NCBI GenBank assembly: GCA_003254885.1
Contig: QANT01000404.1
Coordinates: 31,354 to 95,353 of the forward strand
Length of the DNA stretch: 64,000 nucleotides
DNA from: Purshia tridentata
Lineage: Eukaryota > Streptophyta > Magnoliopsida > Rosales > Rosaceae
Direction of reading: 5' to 3'
The notes under the pieces are model-generated. The model was not told the origin of the DNA. It worked only from the letters and a program-made list of their open reading frames with translations, and searched no databases. Below are positions 36,546-48,864 of the stretch, piece after piece. The translations under genes and the position numbers were made by a program. Each line of letters begins with the position of its first letter. The first letter of the stretch is position 1.

Positions 36546-38686
36546 TAGACTGCTCTCTTTCTCAAATTTACGACTTAGGAGTTAGGAGTGAGCCATGAAT
36601 GACCGGATGGCAAATCTTATTGGCTACTGGCTAGAGTGTGTCTGCAGACAACCTGAAGACAATTACCAATTGCCCCTCGTTTACAATGGTACATGATACA
36701 TCTTTTAAGCTGGTCAAAGACTCAAAGTCAAACCAGCTGCGGCAAAAACTAAAAAGAGCAAAACATCATAAAAATGGATGGTGGAGATCTCTGTAGATTG
36801 TAGAGAGGCAGAGACTTGGTTTGTTCCTGGTAAAAGTGGTATCATAAACAGGGGATTGGGTTTGCTGATAGGGCTAAATTGGAAAATCAATCATAGAGGC
36901 TAATAATGGCACATGGGCAAGTTGGGTAGTCATACTGTCAAGTTTGTCATACATGAGATGAGTGCAACTCAAAATGGGTATATAGGTTGAAAGGAGGTGG
37001 AAAGAGGAGGTGGGGTTTTCAGTTTTCTATGAAATATGATTAGGCAAATGGATTTAGTTTGTTATTACTTCATCATGTGAAGAAGACATGAAAGAACATG
37101 AAAGCCTGTCACACATGCTTAGTCCTCTGGAATTCAGTCAGAGGCCGCTCATGGGTGAAAGACTATTTAGGCGCTTGTGTTAAAGCCCTCTTTTAAGTTA
37201 ATGACTTAATGCTCCACTTTTTTCACTCATCATTCAAAGCTATACATATAAAATAACTAAATATAAATTATTTGTATTTATGTTGTCTCTTTTTTTTTTG
37301 TCAGAGTAATTATATTGTCTACTTAAGAAAAACAAAAATATCTATTTAATGCTTTTTATAGTCCAATAATAATTGAAGATCAATATTTAAATTTTGCATG
37401 TTCAAAGAAGGATGATTTTTGTAAAGTAATTGCAAAGTTTTGTAATCTATACCATTCACTTCACGAGATCTATTAAGTTTAAATTATTATCAATCCCCTA
37501 CTTATAACTCATGACTTCATCCGTATCTCCATTTTTTTTTTTTTACTATTAGGGAGGAAGAAAGTTCAAACCTGATGTGTTGTCCTTTATCGACTAAGCC
37601 AATCTCAATTCACACCTCATCCGCATCACTTAGATATGCATATACTGCAAGTCTGCAACATAAGCTGCTTCTTTCTATTTTCAAATGTGTGATGCCTCCT
37701 AATGGGTTATTTAGTATACCAGCCTAAAGAGTTCTAAGAATTGTGTGGAAAAAAAATAGTGGATTCATAAAACCATTTAAGTATGCGTGAAGTAAAATGT
37801 GAGTGAAAAAAAAAGTCGGTATAAGATTGGTATTGTAGAAAAGTTGCTCATGAAGAGATGAAAGGGAACAATGCAGGTTCAAGCGTTACGAATTAATGCT
37901 TATGCTAGAAGTGAAACCCTTGACGACAGCCCAAGTAATTATATGGGGTTTAGTCGTTTAGATAATGAATTAGTATTAAGATAAGTCTAGGACTTGATTC
38001 CTTCTAATATAACTAAATATGTTAATGCTAAAAGTGACCTAATGTCATAAATGAAGTTTTGAAAGGAGCAAAAACTGAAAGCCGAGGGTAGACATGGATG
38101 GAGTGTTGAAAGTTCATAACTACAATGTTAACATCTTCAAATTAGAAATGCAGGGACCAAACTGAATTTCAACTTATTAAATTACATGGGCGATAAGTGT
38201 ACTTCCAATATATTTATATGGTCAGAATAAATGTTATAATCATAATATGCTGCCTCCAAGTATGTCCAATAATAACAAAACAGAAAAGGGGGGGCTTTTG
38301 AAGGGGAAGAAGAACAAATAACACCAAATGACAAAGATCAGCTGAGCATCAATTGACATTTATATAGTGACTGAAGCATCCTTACATTTTCTAAAACCAA
38401 CATATGACAAAATATACTTGATGCCAGTGACTGGAGAATACATGAACTACACATAGTAACTACACTCTTTAGTCAATCATTTCTTTGTGTTATAGCCACC
38501 AGCTAACTGGCCCTGAAAATCCTTCATACTATTTCGAAGTTGGCATCAAACCGTGTTTTCCTCGTCAATTGGACAGCGACAGAAAACCAAGATACAGCTT
38601 GAAAATCCAAATTAGAAGAGGTGGCTTCTTTTAACCATCAAAAAATTCCAAAGGTTTTTCTTATTATTTGTTATAATTATTATCAA
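36498..38686. other. ENODL promoter and intergenic DNA
   Basis: A CT microsatellite (36506-36542, GA on the coding strand) lies just upstream of the ENODL ATG, in its leader. The rest is AT-rich with no gene, RNA or clear repeat. Confidence 0.6.
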
Positions 38687-41600
38687 TTAGTCATTCAATG
38701 GCTCTGCTTCTGTGTCCCTCTCCAATGTCCTCCACTCTTGTGGTTCTTTGATGAAACACAGCATATTCATTATTAATCATCAAAACAGAAAATCCACAGG
38801 AAAAAATAAAATAAAAGATGCAACTGTAATAAGTGTAATATTAGAGTTGAAATTTATGAATTAAAATAGCAACAAGCAATGGCTATTGCCTAACTTACTT
38901 GACTTTTGGCCATCAGTAATCACCATGAGCCTCCTCTGCAATACAGCAGCCATAAAGAGGAAAATCGAGCACATACCAAACATGATGGTGATGGGAAATG
39001 CATTAACCTTCAAAAAGGAAATATAAACAAAATTTTGTTATACAGAAATAAGTGCAGATATACATATATATATATATATGGATTTCCATGAGACAAAGAA
39101 ACCATTGAAAGGATACTTCCACAGTTCTTTTTTTTTTTCAAAAACAAAATTAAAGAAATAAAGAAAGTACTGGTAGGTGGACCCCCAAAGGGTTATGACC
39201 AAATGCAATCATATCACTCACATTGTACAGCACAATGCAGACAAAGATGTTCAGAGGAATGCGAAAGAAGTTCATGATGGTGCTTCTTGCCTCCTCTGGG
39301 ATGTATTGGGACCTCATTTTCATGATAGATGGCCAGAATATCCCCACACAGGCCTCAAATACGCAGAAGCCAATAAGCTGAGAATACCCTGAAAATGAGA
39401 TGCTCCCACCTTTCACGTTCGAAGGTGCAATCAAGAACTGTAAAAATTCATAGACAAGCTGATATTATTGAGCAGCATTTCCAAAGTAACTACCACTTAA
39501 AAGAAATTTAAATTCATATTTGAAGATTGATTGATAAATTGGAATTCAGGGCATACATTTGTCACAATGGGAAGCAGAAGTGATGCTGCAGAGATTACAA
39601 ATACAATCTGCATGTAGCTCTCGACTCTAGGGGATGAGCTGGCCATCAGTCTAGATGCAATAGAGCTTCCCAACATTGAGGCTAGCATGAATGTTGCAAA
39701 AATGAAACCATGTGGAATCTCCTCATCATTTGGGCTCAAAGCAGGAGTCCAGAGGAACACAAAGGTGTACATTGAACCTTCAAATAGGGACTGTATGGCA
39801 CCCAGCAAAGCAATTTTCTCATCTGCTCCCACATGAAAATTAATAGCAAAAGAATTTGTGAGAAATGAGAGAGAGAAATTTGTGAGGGAATATGCATTGG
39901 TGGTCATAGAAAGTCAGACCATAATAATAAGACCTTTATTTAAATTCTTATATTATCCATTTGGAAAATAATATTTTAAAAAGGAATGTATTAAGAGAGA
40001 ATAAGGTTAGGGAATCACCAGAAGCGATGGCTACAGCAGCACCCCTGAACTGGGTAAGCAAGTTCTTGTTATCTGAAGAATCTCCATAATTTTCACCCCA
40101 TGAAGCCAATATAATTGCCATGCCAATTGCCAAAAAGCATGCAGCAGCATCAAATGGAGCAACAGGGCCAAATCCCAAAGTATGTACCAGAAGATTCCCA
40201 AGCAAACCAGATACAATAGCAATTAAACCATTGCCAAGAAAAATGGCCTTGGAGAATGTTAGCGAAAGCCACTGTTGCTCAAAGCCCCTCTGCAAAAATT
40301 AGGGGGCACAAAAAGTTACAAAACAACTGCTTCTGTAAGTAATATTGAATTCTAAAATCCCTGGCCTGATAAAACATCGAGAGAGCACTTCAACAGAATG
40401 AAATTACTATATAACAAAACAAAAATGAATAACTTCAGCCATTTGAACCAAATACATGACCGGTTCCACCCCCTAAGACGTGCCGAATATAAAGGGCCTT
40501 CCATAATATCAAAGAAGGATATTTTGATCCACAATTTTATAGCATTTACTACAAATTAGAACCTGTCACAAATATGACTTCCATAATTGCAATTAATTAG
40601 CAGAGCAAAAACTCACCTTATTGTGTTCTGCGACAAGCCAAGACTCAAAAGCTGAAAAAAGTAGAGAAGTTGCAATGCCTCCCAATATGCGTCCCAGCAT
40701 TAAAACTTTATAGTCAGGAAAGTGTTTGGTGAAGCAGCTTAGAATGTATGTTATGCAGTATGTAACACAGGCCCTCTTCCGACCCCTGAATTTGATGTAT
40801 CATTGTTGAGAATCAATAATAAGATCAAGTTTAAGAAAATACAACTGATGAATTTGAAACCTTACTGTTTGTCAGCTAGTGATCCGACAATAGTCCCAAA
40901 CAACATAGATGACCCAAACCCAGCAATAAAAAGTTGTCCAATGTCCCCCTTATTAAATCCATACTGGCTGTAGAGGTAGTAAACATATGGGCCCTGCAAC
41001 CAATCCCCAGCTATATCCGCAACGAATTTGATCAGATCCAGGAATGATGAAATATTTCAAGGATGAATCACAACGAAAATAAAAAATATGCTTCAATTCC
41101 AAGCTATTTTCAAAGATTATAATACTCTTGACCATAAATTTTTATATTACCAAAATCTATGCAATGAAGTTCACTACAATCAAAAGATTCGGAGACCATG
41201 GTTACAAAAAACATGTTCATCACATAAATGTATGGCAGAAGAAACAAGAAGTGATTAGAAGGGCTTATTATGACATCAAAACAACTAGATCAAGATAATT
41301 TCACTGCCCTCATGAGGTAACCAAAATTGTTCAATCTCTAATTTTAGTCCAGATGGGGTTTTTTCATCAATTCATGGAAAAAAAACCAGCAATTCGATCC
41401 AAATATTCAAACTCTCTCTCAACCCATCTTGTTTTTTCTTCTCTATTTTCTGATCCATTCATTTCTTGGCAGCCAATAGAACTGAATCACAGTTGAAGAA
41501 AACATTTGCAAGGGTTCCCAAAACCCACATCCACTGTTTTTCCATAAAAGACAGTACTAATTCGAACAAATCATCAAGAAGATAAAGAGCAACAATAAAT

Positions 41601-41835
41601 GAAAATCCACATTACTGTAAATACAGCACAGAATAAAGAAAACCCAAATGAGAAAAAGAGAAACAAGGACAGATCTGAGTGTACCCATCATGAGAGAGTA
41701 AATGAGGAGGTAGTTGTTCTTGAAGGCATTGAACGAAGAGGGGGTATTAATGCGATCCTTGTTGTTCTTGCTCAGCTCCAAAGCTGCCACCACTGCCGCG
41801 AGAGCCCCAAACAGAATGACGTAGAGAAACTCCAT
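38687..41835 (-). CDS. Major facilitator superfamily protein, MFSD5/molybdate-anion transporter-like
   Basis: Eight exons (41835-41685, 41010-40866, 40785-40617, 40289-40019, 39822-39557, 39437-39222, 39007-38899, 38745-38687) give 461 residues. The protein has about 12 hydrophobic segments; between helices 2 and 3 lies the MFS signature as GSLADKQGRKR, and the family markers DWLQGPYVYYLY and AFESWLVAEH are intact. The family (MFS_5, formerly DUF791) includes animal MFSD5 and Chlamydomonas MoT2, which is linked to molybdate uptake; substrate in plants is not settled. The C-terminal tail is short, charged and cytosolic. Neighbours ENODL and MFS are also adjacent in Arabidopsis (At1g64640/64650, from memory). 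Start gives MEFLYVILFG. Confidence 0.92.
39063..39079. repeat. TA microsatellite in an MFS gene intron
   Basis: Short AT dinucleotide run within intron 6 of the minus-strand transporter gene. Confidence 0.85.
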
Positions 41836-43738
41836 TGCAGCGAGCTCTCTCAGAGACTCACAACGCACAAAGGGTCAGATAGAGAAGCAAAAGCGAAGAA
41901 GGGAGTGCAAGCAAAAGGAGTGTGTTGTTAAGAGCTTAAAAAGGACTTGGTACCGACACAATGCGAAGTTTAGGTGGTGGGAATGCGATTTGTGAATGAC
42001 AAGGCAAAGGGAAGTAGACGACCGCGTTTCAAGATTTCGCGGGGATTCCAATCTCCATAACTCACACACTCACACAGAGACACACATCGGTTTGAGTTGG
42101 TTGGGTGAAATTTGACTGTTTTCCTTTTCTCTTTTTGTAAAATATAAAATAGTGCTGTTATATGCACACCTTATTCCTTATGTGGTGTTTGGATGTGTTG
42201 CATGAGTGTGTAGTAAAACTTTTGATGAGATTAATAAGAAATAGGAGTATTTTGATAATGAGAGGAGTGTGTTATGTAAAATTTCAAATTTAAGAATAGT
42301 TTGAGGGGTGTGTTGAGAAAATGGTGTATATAAATGGGGTGTGCAATAGAGCACTCCATGTAAATCCAAATATATTAATCATTTATGACTTCCTCATAAA
42401 AGGAAGGACTCCTGTTTTTTGGGTCGAAAAAAAGAAGTAGTATTTATGACTTATTTTATACTTCTTTCTTTTGACCTAAATGCCCAAGTTGTGAAGGTAA
42501 TACTTCTCTAAATTACAAGAGGTAATTTGTGTTAGTAGGTTGTGTTCGAATCAATGTCATTTCATATTCATGTTAAGTACCAATAAACTTTAATCCGATT
42601 TATTTAATTAATCATGTCGAATGATTTAACTCTAGCCTAATAAGTTGACTCAACACTATCACTTATAAAAAAACCATCATAAGAAAATGATTCTATAATT
42701 ATAAAATGGCTCATACATACATATTAAAAAATGAGAAAAGTTATGCAATTTCTGTTTATAACACTAGTAAAATGTGCGTGGCAAAAAAAAGACACTATTT
42801 AAATGTGTTAATCATGTCATAATCATGTTACATATGCTTGACACGAACTTAATTCATATATTATTCATGTTAACGTATCGTGTCGTATTTGAATTTATGT
42901 CAAGAAATAGTCACCTCAAACTTTTTAATATATTGTCAAAGTTCAAATCGTATTATGGTGGCACCTAAAGACATATAAAGGGTTTTAAATCTAAAACATA
43001 TCAAATTTAGGTGTCCATGAATAAGACTATTTGTAGCACTACTATCGTTGATCGGTTCAAAAACGTTATTTTTTAACAAATTCGCATCTAGACTAATATT
43101 AATTCGATTGTGGAATGGATGTTCAATCCATTCCAATGCAATCCCATTTGACAGTAGTGCATTAGGCCTGAATTATTAAGAAAAAAATGTGTAAGCACAT
43201 ATTCAACCTCTGATATAACCCACTTGATTTTGGCAAAACTGCCTTCCAGTGTTGGTCCACTGTCCATTTAAATTAAATTAAATTAATCATAATGCTACCT
43301 AACCTAAGTTCACGAAGCTTGGTGCAATAAAGCCAACTACAGAAGACAAAGACTTTGCATGTCTTTATTGTTCATGATCAAATCGTGGTGACATATCAAC
43401 ATCTTCATATTTACTTGGTCGCTTTTTTGCATGTGCCTTTGGTTTAGCCCAAAATGAAATATCTTCAAATTATGCATGAAAAATGGTAACTATTTTAGCT
43501 AAGAAAAAAAAAAAAATTTTTATTCCATTGAGTATAGGCTACTTCACAAAATTAGGCTAATTGTTTGTTGAGTCCAATTAATCTACTTTGTCTACTTCGG
43601 CCGGCAATTTGACCTTTATTAATTAAAGACAGTCCAATTCCAAAACACCCACAAAACCACTCAAATTTACAGAAAAAAAAGAGCTAAGGATTCTAACTTC
43701 AAAGTTTACATCAAAATATTCAATAATCTCCTCATCTC
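41836..43738. other. Intergenic: MFS promoter and HpcH aldolase 3' side
   Basis: AT-rich spacer. No protein-coding frame with family features, no tRNA-like fold and no long repeat seen. Confidence 0.6.
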
Positions 43739-44806
43739 TCATTCGCTCCAGTACTTCTCAGCTTCCTTCTCACCCTCCTCCTCTTCATCAGAGCCGTTGA
43801 TCAAACTCATCTTAAACCTCTTCACGTCCTCCACAGCAGCACTCCTAAACAGCCCGACATCTACGGCTCCCGAAACCATTTGGTATCCACGTGTCAACAG
43901 ATCATGAGGCCCGTCGTAGGGCATAGCAAAACCGGCCAAGTAGGCCCCACCCTCGTGCGGCTTGCTCCCCAGCACGGCCTTCTCAGCGACTTTCATCATG
44001 CTCCTCACTTTCTTATTCCCTGGGTCCCACAGGTACCCCATGCTGGCACTCAGATCCAACGGCCCCATTTGGATGCAGTCAACGCCATCAACGGCCGCGA
44101 TCTCTTCGGCTTTCTTCACCCCTTCCTCGCTCTCCACCTGGCACATGATCAGGAGCTGCTCCTCGTAATTACTTAAATACCCCTCGTCGATTCCGTAATT
44201 TGAGGCTCGGACGACTGTGTGGGCCGACCCGCGGATTCCAGCTGGCGGGAACCGGCAGTACGACACGGCCTTTCTAGCGGCCTTTGGGCCTTCGATCATG
44301 GGGAACATGAGGCCCTGTGGGCCGAGATCTAGGGCTTTCTTGGCCCAAGTTGCGGAAGTTTCGGGCAATCGGAGAATGGCTGGGGTTTGGGTGGCTGCTA
44401 GGGAACGGAGGCAGGAGAGGGCTTCGGAGATGCCGCCGGGGCCGTGCTCCATGTCGACGACGACAAAGTCGTAGCCGGCGAGGGCGGCGATCTCAGCGAG
44501 GGTGGGAGAGAAGCTGAGGAGGAAGAGGCCGTAAAGGGTTTCGCCAGATTGGAGGCGGGACTTGAGGGTTTGGGAAGAGAGGGAAATGGAGGTGGAGGAG
44601 GTGGCGGTGGTGGTGGAGGAGAGATCGGAGGGATTGGTGGTGCATTTGGTTGAGAAGGTGGTGGGTTTGGTGGTGGTGGTGAGGTTTAGGGTTTTGAATG
44701 GGGAGGTAGGGAAGAAGAGGGGTTGGGTGGGATTGAAAGAGATGGGGTTTCTGAGGGATGATGAGGTGGTGGTGATGGTGGTGGGGGGGTGAGTCAGTGT
44801 GGCCAT
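43739..44806 (-). CDS. HpcH/HpaI aldolase-family protein, plastid-targeted
   Basis: Single-exon gene of 355 residues. The first 60 or so residues are Thr/Ser-rich and nearly without acidic residues, a chloroplast transit peptide, starting MATLTHPP; the frame is open further up but only from a TTG. The rest is a TIM-barrel aldolase of the HpcH/HpaI class: VVDMEHGP (catalytic His), a LRLPE arginine, LGPQGLMFPMI, the metal-ligand Glu in CQVESEEGV and Asp in MGPLDLS. Bacterial relatives cleave 2-keto-3-deoxy-dicarboxylates or rhamnonate to pyruvate and an aldehyde with Mg or Mn. The plant substrate is unknown. The Arabidopsis counterpart is, from memory, At4g10750, next to MTA (At4g10760), as here. 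It is GC-richer than its surroundings. Confidence 0.92.
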   Translation of the reverse strand: MATLTHPPTTITTTSSSLRNPISFNPTQPLFFPTSPFKTLNLTTTTKPTTFSTKCTTNPSDLSSTTTATSSTSISLSSQTLKSRLQSGETLYGLFLLSFSPTLAEIAALAGYDFVVVDMEHGPGGISEALSCLRSLAATQTPAILRLPETSATWAKKALDLGPQGLMFPMIEGPKAARKAVSYCRFPPAGIRGSAHTVVRASNYGIDEGYLSNYEEQLLIMCQVESEEGVKKAEEIAAVDGVDCIQMGPLDLSASMGYLWDPGNKKVRSMMKVAEKAVLGSKPHEGGAYLAGFAMPYDGPHDLLTRGYQMVSGAVDVGLFRSAAVEDVKRFKMSLINGSDEEEEGEKEAEKYWSE

Positions 44807-45664
44807 GGCTGCTTCTTTGGAATTATCGAAGAGACTCTCACTCTCTGTTAGCTCACTCACAACTTTCAATTTGGAGTGGGAGAGAAATAGAGAGAGATTG
44901 TTTGATGATTTGTCACGTGCGAAGCTGCATGGTGGACTCCTGGAACTTAAGCAGAGAAGTTCAGTGTGTCCATTGACTCATGGTCTTGTCAGAGTAGGGT
45001 TGAGATTGAGAAGTTCAGTGTGTCATGGACTCATGGTCTGGTCAGTGTAGGGTTGAGAAGTTCCGCAAACAGCCCAAAACCTTTCTTAGAGAACAAATGA
45101 AGAGCTTCCAAGCATGAAGAACCAACTTAGCTATGGCTAGTGATCCCCATTTTGCACCGAAGGGACCAACAGAGATTGTTGCACACCATTTTATTTTACT
45201 ATACATTTCTTTCAAGTTCCAATACCTTAAAGCTAAAGCAACTTCTACTTTGCAAATTCATTTCAAAGCGTTGCCTGCCCTTGTGTGAATTTCAGGCATC
45301 TGGATAATAAATAAATCAACTAAAAGGCCAAATAAATATATGCTTAATAATCAAATTTATGACTGAAGAAGTTGCATATTCCAAGTCATTGTCAGAAAAT
45401 CAATTCAAAGTCATATATAATTCATATCAAAGTAGCCTTCAGTTTGTGGATTCTGAAATCGTTGCACAATAACTTTTAGGAACTTAATAGGGAAAATTTC
45501 ATCAAATAAGACAATATCTTAAAAAGCAGCAGGGGATAAAATTGCTCCTGGGGAAGAGAAAACAGGCCATAAGTATAAGAAATTAGCAAAGACCTAGCTC
45601 AAATGCTAAAAATTTAATAATCATCTGAATTAGTGAACAAATTGATGCAAGTCGATCTTCTTTA
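44807..45664. other. Spacer with a short tandem repeat
   Basis: Lies between the aldolase promoter and the MYG1 3' end. A unit of about 53 bases (AGAAGTTCAGTGTGTC start, GTAGGGTTGAG end) occurs twice in tandem, 44955-45006 and 45009-45058. Otherwise no features. Confidence 0.65.
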
Positions 45665-48039
45665 TCAAAGCTTCAAACCCGCTTTTGCCATTGCCAGAGC
45701 ACCCTCATAACTTTGATTTCCTCCAATAAACCCACTCATGTGGACAAAAACACATCCAGGAATCCCGGCCTCTTTAGAAAGTTCATCATCCCTAAGTCCT
45801 CGCCATTGAGATGGGAGAGCCTTTCGGCTCTCAAATCTATCAGGAGCCACCGCCACTGCTTGAACTCGCCAGTGTTTGCTCCTATCATCCTGCACATAGT
45901 TTTATTGTGATAATAAATATTTGGAACTCTTCTCATATCAAATTTGCAGATATTTTGAGTACTTAACTAAAAGGAATGTGGAAAGGGGGCCTAAAAGTAT
46001 GCTTATAGGTCATTTAAAGCTACTTCCACTTCCAAATGACCAATAACTTAGAAAAGAAGCTACACAACTTCCACTTGCATGAAATGCACTGGAATAGTAA
46101 TACACAAACAAGTTCCTTAATGCCAATGCTCTCTTAACATGTATACTATCCATAAATGTCATTTTTTTTTTATCCGAAGTATGTTTCTGGACACATACTT
46201 TCAACAATAACAAGCAAAAACTTACGCTTTGAAAATGTAAGATATACAAACTAAATGCATTTATATGGAGGGAAACATTAAAAGAGACAAAAAAAAAAAG
46301 GACAAGGGAAGAAAATAGATAGAAGCACCTGATAAAGAGCATATTTGATGGGAGGGTCAATCTTCATCTCCTCTTCAAGTTCAAATAAATGAAGCTTCCA
46401 CTGTAGGGCACAAAGACATAAAGTCTCAAACAAGTCCAAATATGGATACAACCAAATTATTTAAAAACAGTTCAGATGCAATGGAAGAAATTGTACAACT
46501 AATAGCATTAGATATTGAATGAAAGAACTTAAGACTGCAAACATTCGGTAGGCAAAGAGAATACACCCATCAAATACTTACAGGGCAAAATCGATTCAAA
46601 ACCATAATTTCTCCACTAGGATCAATACTCCATCTTGCTAAGAGACACTCCATTACAATAGACCGTGCTGGTAACCATGATTTTGCATGAAATTGAACAC
46701 TCTGAAATTTGGAAAAAGGTCATTAAAAAGGGTATTTGAAAAAATAAATCACAATAAAACACAACCTCATCAAACTGTTAACCCCTTCTGTCCGGGTTAT
46801 GTGCTCAGACTTGAAAGAAATATTTAAAAAGATGTTTGATGTGAATTTATTAATAAAGAAAATAAAGAAAAGTTTCTCCAAATTTTTTTAAGTCTTAATC
46901 TCACATTTAAAAACTCACTGCCAGCGAGGGCCATTGCTTGTTGAAAGGCTTCATTCTCCTTCTCAGGTGTTTGGTCCGGATCTATCCAATCCAAATTCAA
47001 TCTGCCCACCCTTGAAGACAAGTGTGTATTGTTCACATATCTTGGAGGCTGATCCGTATCGTACTGATTGATCCCATTGTCCACAGCATCAATTGCCTGT
47101 TACAAGTGATCAATAATGTTTAAAACACAGTTCGATTACAAGAATTCACGTCAACATGAATCTGCTGAACATTACGGAATACCAAAAAAGTAACTAAAAA
47201 TGAAAACATTAGCAAAGTTAGCATCCTTGTAAAGGTTTTTGTTCTCTTTTTGTAACATAAGAGGTTTCTCAGCATCCATGGTTCCATGAAAGTTTAAATC
47301 AAGAGAAAATTAAAGCTAAAACGACCCAATTTTATTTTCACTCAGAATAAGAAAGAAAGATGCAGAATTTAATAGTAGTAGTAGTAGTACCTCCATAAAG
47401 CTTTTGTAAACAGCCAAGAACAATCGATGCACATCTAGGTGCCCTTCATCAACTTGAAGCTCCTTCGCTATTATTTCCTTCCCAAAATGCTACAAACAGA
47501 TTTTAATACAAAGAAAGTTAGAAACTTTGAAGAGAAGCTCATACTTAAAAGTCCAAAAAGACAGGACCTTTTGATGTACCTTGTAAACCAGACCAGCACT
47601 ACTCAGCTTAGTCTTAAAACCATGGCCAAAAACCTCCTCAAACCCCTTCTGGTGATGATCATATCGGTCCCTGCTAGGGTCATACACACCACCAACATCA
47701 AGTACAGCATCCAAACCTTCCAAAACCTACGAGTTTCCAATTTGCAATCAATTAATTTTTTTTGCAATAATTTATCGGGAACCAAACAGAAAATGGGAAA
47801 GGGGGTGTTGGAACCTGGGGGTCCCGAGTGCGAACAATTTCGGCGTTGGAGAACTTATCGGTGAGGCGAATCATAAAGCAGCCGAGGGCTTCGTCACAGT
47901 GGAAGCTCCCATTGTGTGTGCCGACTCGCTTGGTTGGAGTAGCGGAAGCCATGAAAGTGCGAGAGAAGTGTGGGTAGCGGTGGCTGTGGAAGACGAATGG
48001 TAGACTCTGCTTAAACCCTCTGCCTGCTAGAGAAAGCAT
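45665..48039 (-). CDS. MYG1: MYG1 exonuclease homologue (UPF0160, DHH-type metal-dependent hydrolase)
   Basis: Seven exons (48039-47815, 47726-47580, 47489-47391, 47096-46905, 46701-46582, 46400-46329, 45889-45665) give 359 residues. Motifs in order: THNGSFHCDEAL (41-52) and DHHQ (98-101), metal-binding elements of the DHH-like fold, plus AVDNGINQY and the C-terminal SGFIGG. In animals MYG1 is a 3'-5' RNA exonuclease working in nucleolus and mitochondria. The first 29 residues are basic, Phe/His/Ser-rich and lack acidic residues, a likely mitochondrial presequence; the second ATG at residue 30 (MASATPTKRVG) would give a form without it, matching the dual location known for human MYG1. Arabidopsis relatives: At5g41970 and At3g49320, from memory. 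Confidence 0.94.
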
Positions 48040-48864
48040 GCCTCGCGGGTTTCCAACAGTCGAGCGTTATTTTACCATTAAACCCCCACAGCCCACTTTA
48101 TTATTAAACAACAATAATAATAAAAATTATATATTTTTGACAATGCCCGAAACTTTAACTCGTGTCTCTCACTTTACTTTACCCCCAAGATTTCATTTTA
48201 TCCTCACTTGTTTTGTCTTCAAACTTTGATTCATGTGTCGCTTTACTCCAATCTGTTTGCTCAGTTTAGTTAAATTTTTGGGCTAATTACAAATGACCTC
48301 TCTTAGGTTTAAATCAATGTACAAACTTGTAAAAAGAAAAGAACTAAAAAATATATATTACTCAATTAGCCTCGTCCCCCAGTCCTGCCTCCCAGTAGCC
48401 CTTTCTCGGCTCCTTCCCCCGTCGAAAAGCATAATTATAAACTATTTTTACCATATTATTAAGGGGGAAAACATACCTTTACTTATTGTTATTCTTAATT
48501 CCTATATACCCCTAAAGGGATGCTAAAGATTATAGGCCGAAGGCCCCTTCTTTTTAAGATTTTTATTTTTATTTTATTATTTTCTAATATATAAATATCA
48601 CGCAAATTATTAAGTAACATAATATAAAAATATAATATAATATAATATTAATAATATAATAAAGGTAGCATTGTTGGCCTAATTAATTTCATATTAATTT
48701 ATTAATCAGTTAGTTTTGAGCACTCTTCTACTATTCTACTATAATTAAGTTATTAACTGAAAAAGTACGGAAAGGTTTTAAGTTTGACCCACGTAGAAAC
48801 TTTTGGGCTTTGAGTTTTGACCCTTTAAATAGGATAACAAAATCCTCCAAACTCAGTGACCACC
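48040..48864. promoter_or_regulatory. Divergent intergenic promoter of MYG1 and the plastid protein gene
   Basis: The two genes start only 825 bases apart in opposite directions. TTTAAATA near 48826 lies about 40 bases before the right-hand ATG. The middle (48540-48760) is extremely AT-rich, with ATATAATAT repeats. Confidence 0.5.
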
